Shown: positions 22,662 to 24,427 of the stretch, piece after piece
Layout: each line of letters begins with the position of its first letter
How positions within the stretch are numbered: the first letter of the stretch is position 1
From: a virus
IMG/VR virus record: IMGVR_UViG_3300021959_000375
Location: 1-24,427 of that record
Strand: one strand, 5' to 3'
Length of the DNA stretch: 24,427 bases
Notes under the pieces: generated by a model
What the model was told of the DNA's origin: nothing
The model's input: only the letters and a program-made list of their open reading frames with translations
Database searches by the model: none
Translations under genes and position numbers: made by a program

Positions 22662-23924
22662 TCACCAGGCCTTTAGTATAACCACATGCTCGTTGCCTCT
22701 ACCATTGTATTTTATTTCAGTGGCTTTTATATTGGCAAATTGTTTTCTGTTGTTAGGTTTTCCAGCATTCATAAGTTCTTTTAATTGTTCTGCTGGTTTA
22801 CGCAGTGTTTTTTGTACACTTTTGTTTGGATCAAAACCAATCACACTATTGCTTTTAATGCTGTAGGTCTTGATTGTTTCGTCAGCAATGACATATATTA
22901 GTTTACGTGTTTTAGTATTGTAAAGCCATGCTTCAGAACCGTGAACTAATTTTTCTGGCGAAACACTAGTCAGTTCAAGCTCATCAAAACGTCTAAGATA
23001 CTTGAACTTACGTACTAATTGTGCAGGTGTTTTTTGTTTGGCAACTCTAGGAGCTCTATCTGCTTTTTTAACCTGTACATAACTTGCACAGTCAGCAACT
23101 GCACGTTCTAAAAACTTTTGCATTGCACGTATCTGTAACTTGCCTAAATGGCTATATCCTTCTTCTAGTTGTGCTATCATATCAAGTTCTTGTTCTGACA
23201 TTTTAGCCTGTTCTTTTTTACTAGGCGGGTTCATAAGTTCATTGATTTCACTAAGTTGTGCTTTGAGTGGATCAGCAATAATATCTATTGTTTGCGGCGG
23301 ACATCCTTCATCACGTAACAATTTCATAAGACTGTACTTATCAGGATCCTTACAGTCGTTTGCCATAAACTGATCAACCAGTTCATGCACTGCACCTTCG
23401 ATATCCATTGTTTTATCACGCATGTTTTCTTGTATGGTTTTGCGTTCGACTTTTGGTTTTGTATTATCTACAACAAGTTTTGGTACAGGTGGTGTACGTT
23501 CTAGGGCTTGTGCAATAGTTTTTTTAACATAATCGCTAGTAGGATGTACATCACCAATTGTGCCTGGCAGTGTTTGCCAGTATGAGTCGTGCTCAGGATG
23601 TACGTCTGGCATACCTTGACGTAAACATCTTGCATAGATACTTGCATATACCATTCCATTGTGTCCATGACGTTTCATAGTAGCAATATCTTCTTTGCTG
23701 TAGTTGTTTTCTTTCATCCATGCTAACAGGTCTGGAAACAGTTCAACAGGCTTACGTTCTTGGTAATACCAATCAACTGAAACCATCTTGTGCTTATGGT
23801 AGGCTTGTCCGCTCATTTGCAATGCAGTTGACCAATCAGGGTCTAATGCTTTACTTCGTTGTTTTCTTACTACCGGCTTTTTCTTACGAGTGCCTGGCTT
23901 CATTAAACTTTTGCCTTTTGCCAT
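22662..23924 (-). CDS. 420-residue protein of unknown function, marine T4-like type
   Basis: The N-terminal 30 residues are strongly basic (KGKSLMKPGTRKKKPVVRKQRSK). Residues 26-150 hold DPDWSTALQMSGQAYHKHK, YYQERKPVELFPDLLAWM and RHGHNGMVYASIYARCL, which I recall from widespread uncharacterised cyanophage proteins. The middle is helical and acidic to mixed (AQLEEGYSHLGKLQIRAMQKFLERAV). The C-terminal 120 residues look alpha/beta (EAWLYNTKTRKLIYVI, NEHVVILKAW). No catalytic motif, signal peptide or membrane helix is evident. A strong sigma70-type promoter and an AGGAG site precede the ATG, so unlike its structural neighbours it is probably expressed early. Function unknown. Confidence 0.85.
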   Translation of the reverse strand: MAKGKSLMKPGTRKKKPVVRKQRSKALDPDWSTALQMSGQAYHKHKMVSVDWYYQERKPVELFPDLLAWMKENNYSKEDIATMKRHGHNGMVYASIYARCLRQGMPDVHPEHDSYWQTLPGTIGDVHPTSDYVKKTIAQALERTPPVPKLVVDNTKPKVERKTIQENMRDKTMDIEGAVHELVDQFMANDCKDPDKYSLMKLLRDEGCPPQTIDIIADPLKAQLSEINELMNPPSKKEQAKMSEQELDMIAQLEEGYSHLGKLQIRAMQKFLERAVADCASYVQVKKADRAPRVAKQKTPAQLVRKFKYLRRFDELELTSVSPEKLVHGSEAWLYNTKTRKLIYVIADETIKTYSIKSNSVIGFDPNKSVQKTLRKPAEQLKELMNAGKPNNRKQFANIKATEIKYNGRGNEHVVILKAW

Positions 23925-23955
23925 CGAATTCTCCTAAAGTTCTAACTGTTTACAG

Positions 23956-23983
23956 AGTATAACATGTATGTAGTTAGTGTCAA
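23956..23983 (-). promoter_or_regulatory. Sigma70-like promoter for the 420-aa gene
   Basis: TTGACA (23978-23983), 16-base spacer and TATACT (23956-23961) on the minus strand. The start would be near 23949, giving a leader of about 25 bases with AGGAG. It is back to back with the plus-strand promoter at 24017. Confidence 0.8.
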
Positions 23984-24016
23984 CCACGATTATTTTATTC
24001 TTTTCAAATAAAAAGG

Positions 24017-24044
24017 TTGACTTATACTGTGACTGTGTTATTAT
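24017..24044 (+). promoter_or_regulatory. Sigma70-like promoter for the rightward small genes
   Basis: TTGACT (24017-24022), 16-base spacer and TATTAT (24039-24044) on the plus strand, with a likely start near 24051. The hexamers and spacer are identical to those before the 46-residue gene at 906-933. Confidence 0.75.
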
Positions 24045-24074
24045 GTATGTACAGTTAGAAAAAAGGAACAGTAT

Positions 24075-24302
24075 ATGAAGAAGAAAATACAAATTATTGG
24101 AATAGTAAAAGAAGATAGTGTTAATGTAGAATACGAAACTGGCAAGCACGATAGTATTAGTAGTGCAGAAGCTGAATTGCTTACTATGATGGACTACACA
24201 AAATCAGGTCCGTTTCCGGTTAATAATATCAAACTGGTAAAAACTATATACAACTTTGTAGAATGCTATGAAGATGAATTTAAGGATTGGAAGTATGCTT
24301 AA
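24075..24302 (+). CDS. 75-residue protein of unknown function
   Basis: A short plus-strand gene beginning KKKIQIIGIVKEDSVNVEYE, with alternating strands and a C-terminal acidic/aromatic helix (KTIYNFVECYEDEFKDWKYA). An AAGGAAC ribosome binding site and a sigma70-like promoter precede it, so early expression is likely. It overlaps the next gene by 8 bases. I do not recognise a family; small early proteins like this often act on host functions, but nothing here shows which. Confidence 0.75.
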   Translation: MKKKIQIIGIVKEDSVNVEYETGKHDSISSAEAELLTMMDYTKSGPFPVNNIKLVKTIYNFVECYEDEFKDWKYA

Positions 24303-24427
24303 TGAAACATTACAACTATACGAACGTCGTATAGACAACTGCTGGCAAGCCGCAGAATTTTGTGCTGATGGCACATGGGGTAGAGAATATTGGACTCAGA
24401 ATGCAATGTATCTTCTTCGACAACTAA
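24295..24427 (+). CDS. Small protein of unknown function (3' end outside window)
   Basis: An open frame starts at ATG 24295 within the end of the 75-residue gene (8-base overlap) and runs off the window after 44 codons. The visible part (LNETLQLYERRIDNCWQAAEF, then GTWGREYWTQNAMYLLRQL) is helical with several Trp and two Cys. The TAA at the very end of the window is not in this frame. It appears coupled to the gene before it. No family is recognised. Confidence 0.6.
   Translation, partial: MLNETLQLYERRIDNCWQAAEFCADGTWGREYWTQNAMYLLRQL

Overview
The window is about 24.4 kb of an AT-rich genome of a T4-like myovirus, of the type seen in marine cyanophages and pelagiphages. The T4 core genes gp32, gp17, gp16, gp4, gp19 and gp18 are recognisable. 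Around them are accessory proteins in the style of marine myoviruses: concanavalin/LamG-fold virion proteins, a radical SAM protein, a thermonuclease and many small proteins. No photosynthesis genes, tRNAs, integrase or CRISPR array were seen, and the host cannot be named from this segment.

Nearly everything is on the minus strand, so the layout is given from right to left. At the far right a divergent pair of sigma70-type promoters drives two small plus-strand genes (24075 onward) and a 420-residue protein of unknown function. The 420-residue gene is followed by a neck-like structural protein and a small, very basic protein. Next comes an early cassette of a DEDDh exonuclease and a deoxynucleotide kinase. 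An HNH-like zinc-ribbon gene on the plus strand converges on that cassette and overlaps its end. Then come the enlarged tail sheath gp18, a terminator, tail tube gp19, a second tube-like protein, a small virion protein, head-completion nuclease gp4, a tiny CWC-type cysteine-rich protein and small terminase gp16. A further operon encodes two proteins whose N-termini resemble T4 capsid-targeting sequences, two large cysteine-motif proteins, and virion/lectin proteins. The left end holds a second lectin protein, a thermonuclease, a tiny Pro/Lys peptide, the radical SAM protein, large terminase gp17, a 709-residue protein, a 46-residue protein and the start of gp32. No stretch over 300 bases lacks a gene.

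Two promoter classes can be read directly. Four good sigma70-like sites all have a 16-base spacer. About ten T4-late-like octamers (variants of TATAAATA) lie before structural and accessory genes. At four late octamers the ATG begins exactly 5 bases downstream, where transcription should start, and those genes have no Shine-Dalgarno sequence. Two early promoters show the same geometry to within a base. Where the promoter lies further upstream, a Shine-Dalgarno sequence is present. This suggests systematic leaderless translation of a subset of genes, and it is the most notable finding. Other points of interest are the capsid-targeting-like N-termini, three small genes of 45 to 54 codons in apparent gaps, and the roughly 8.5 kb separating gp16 from gp17.
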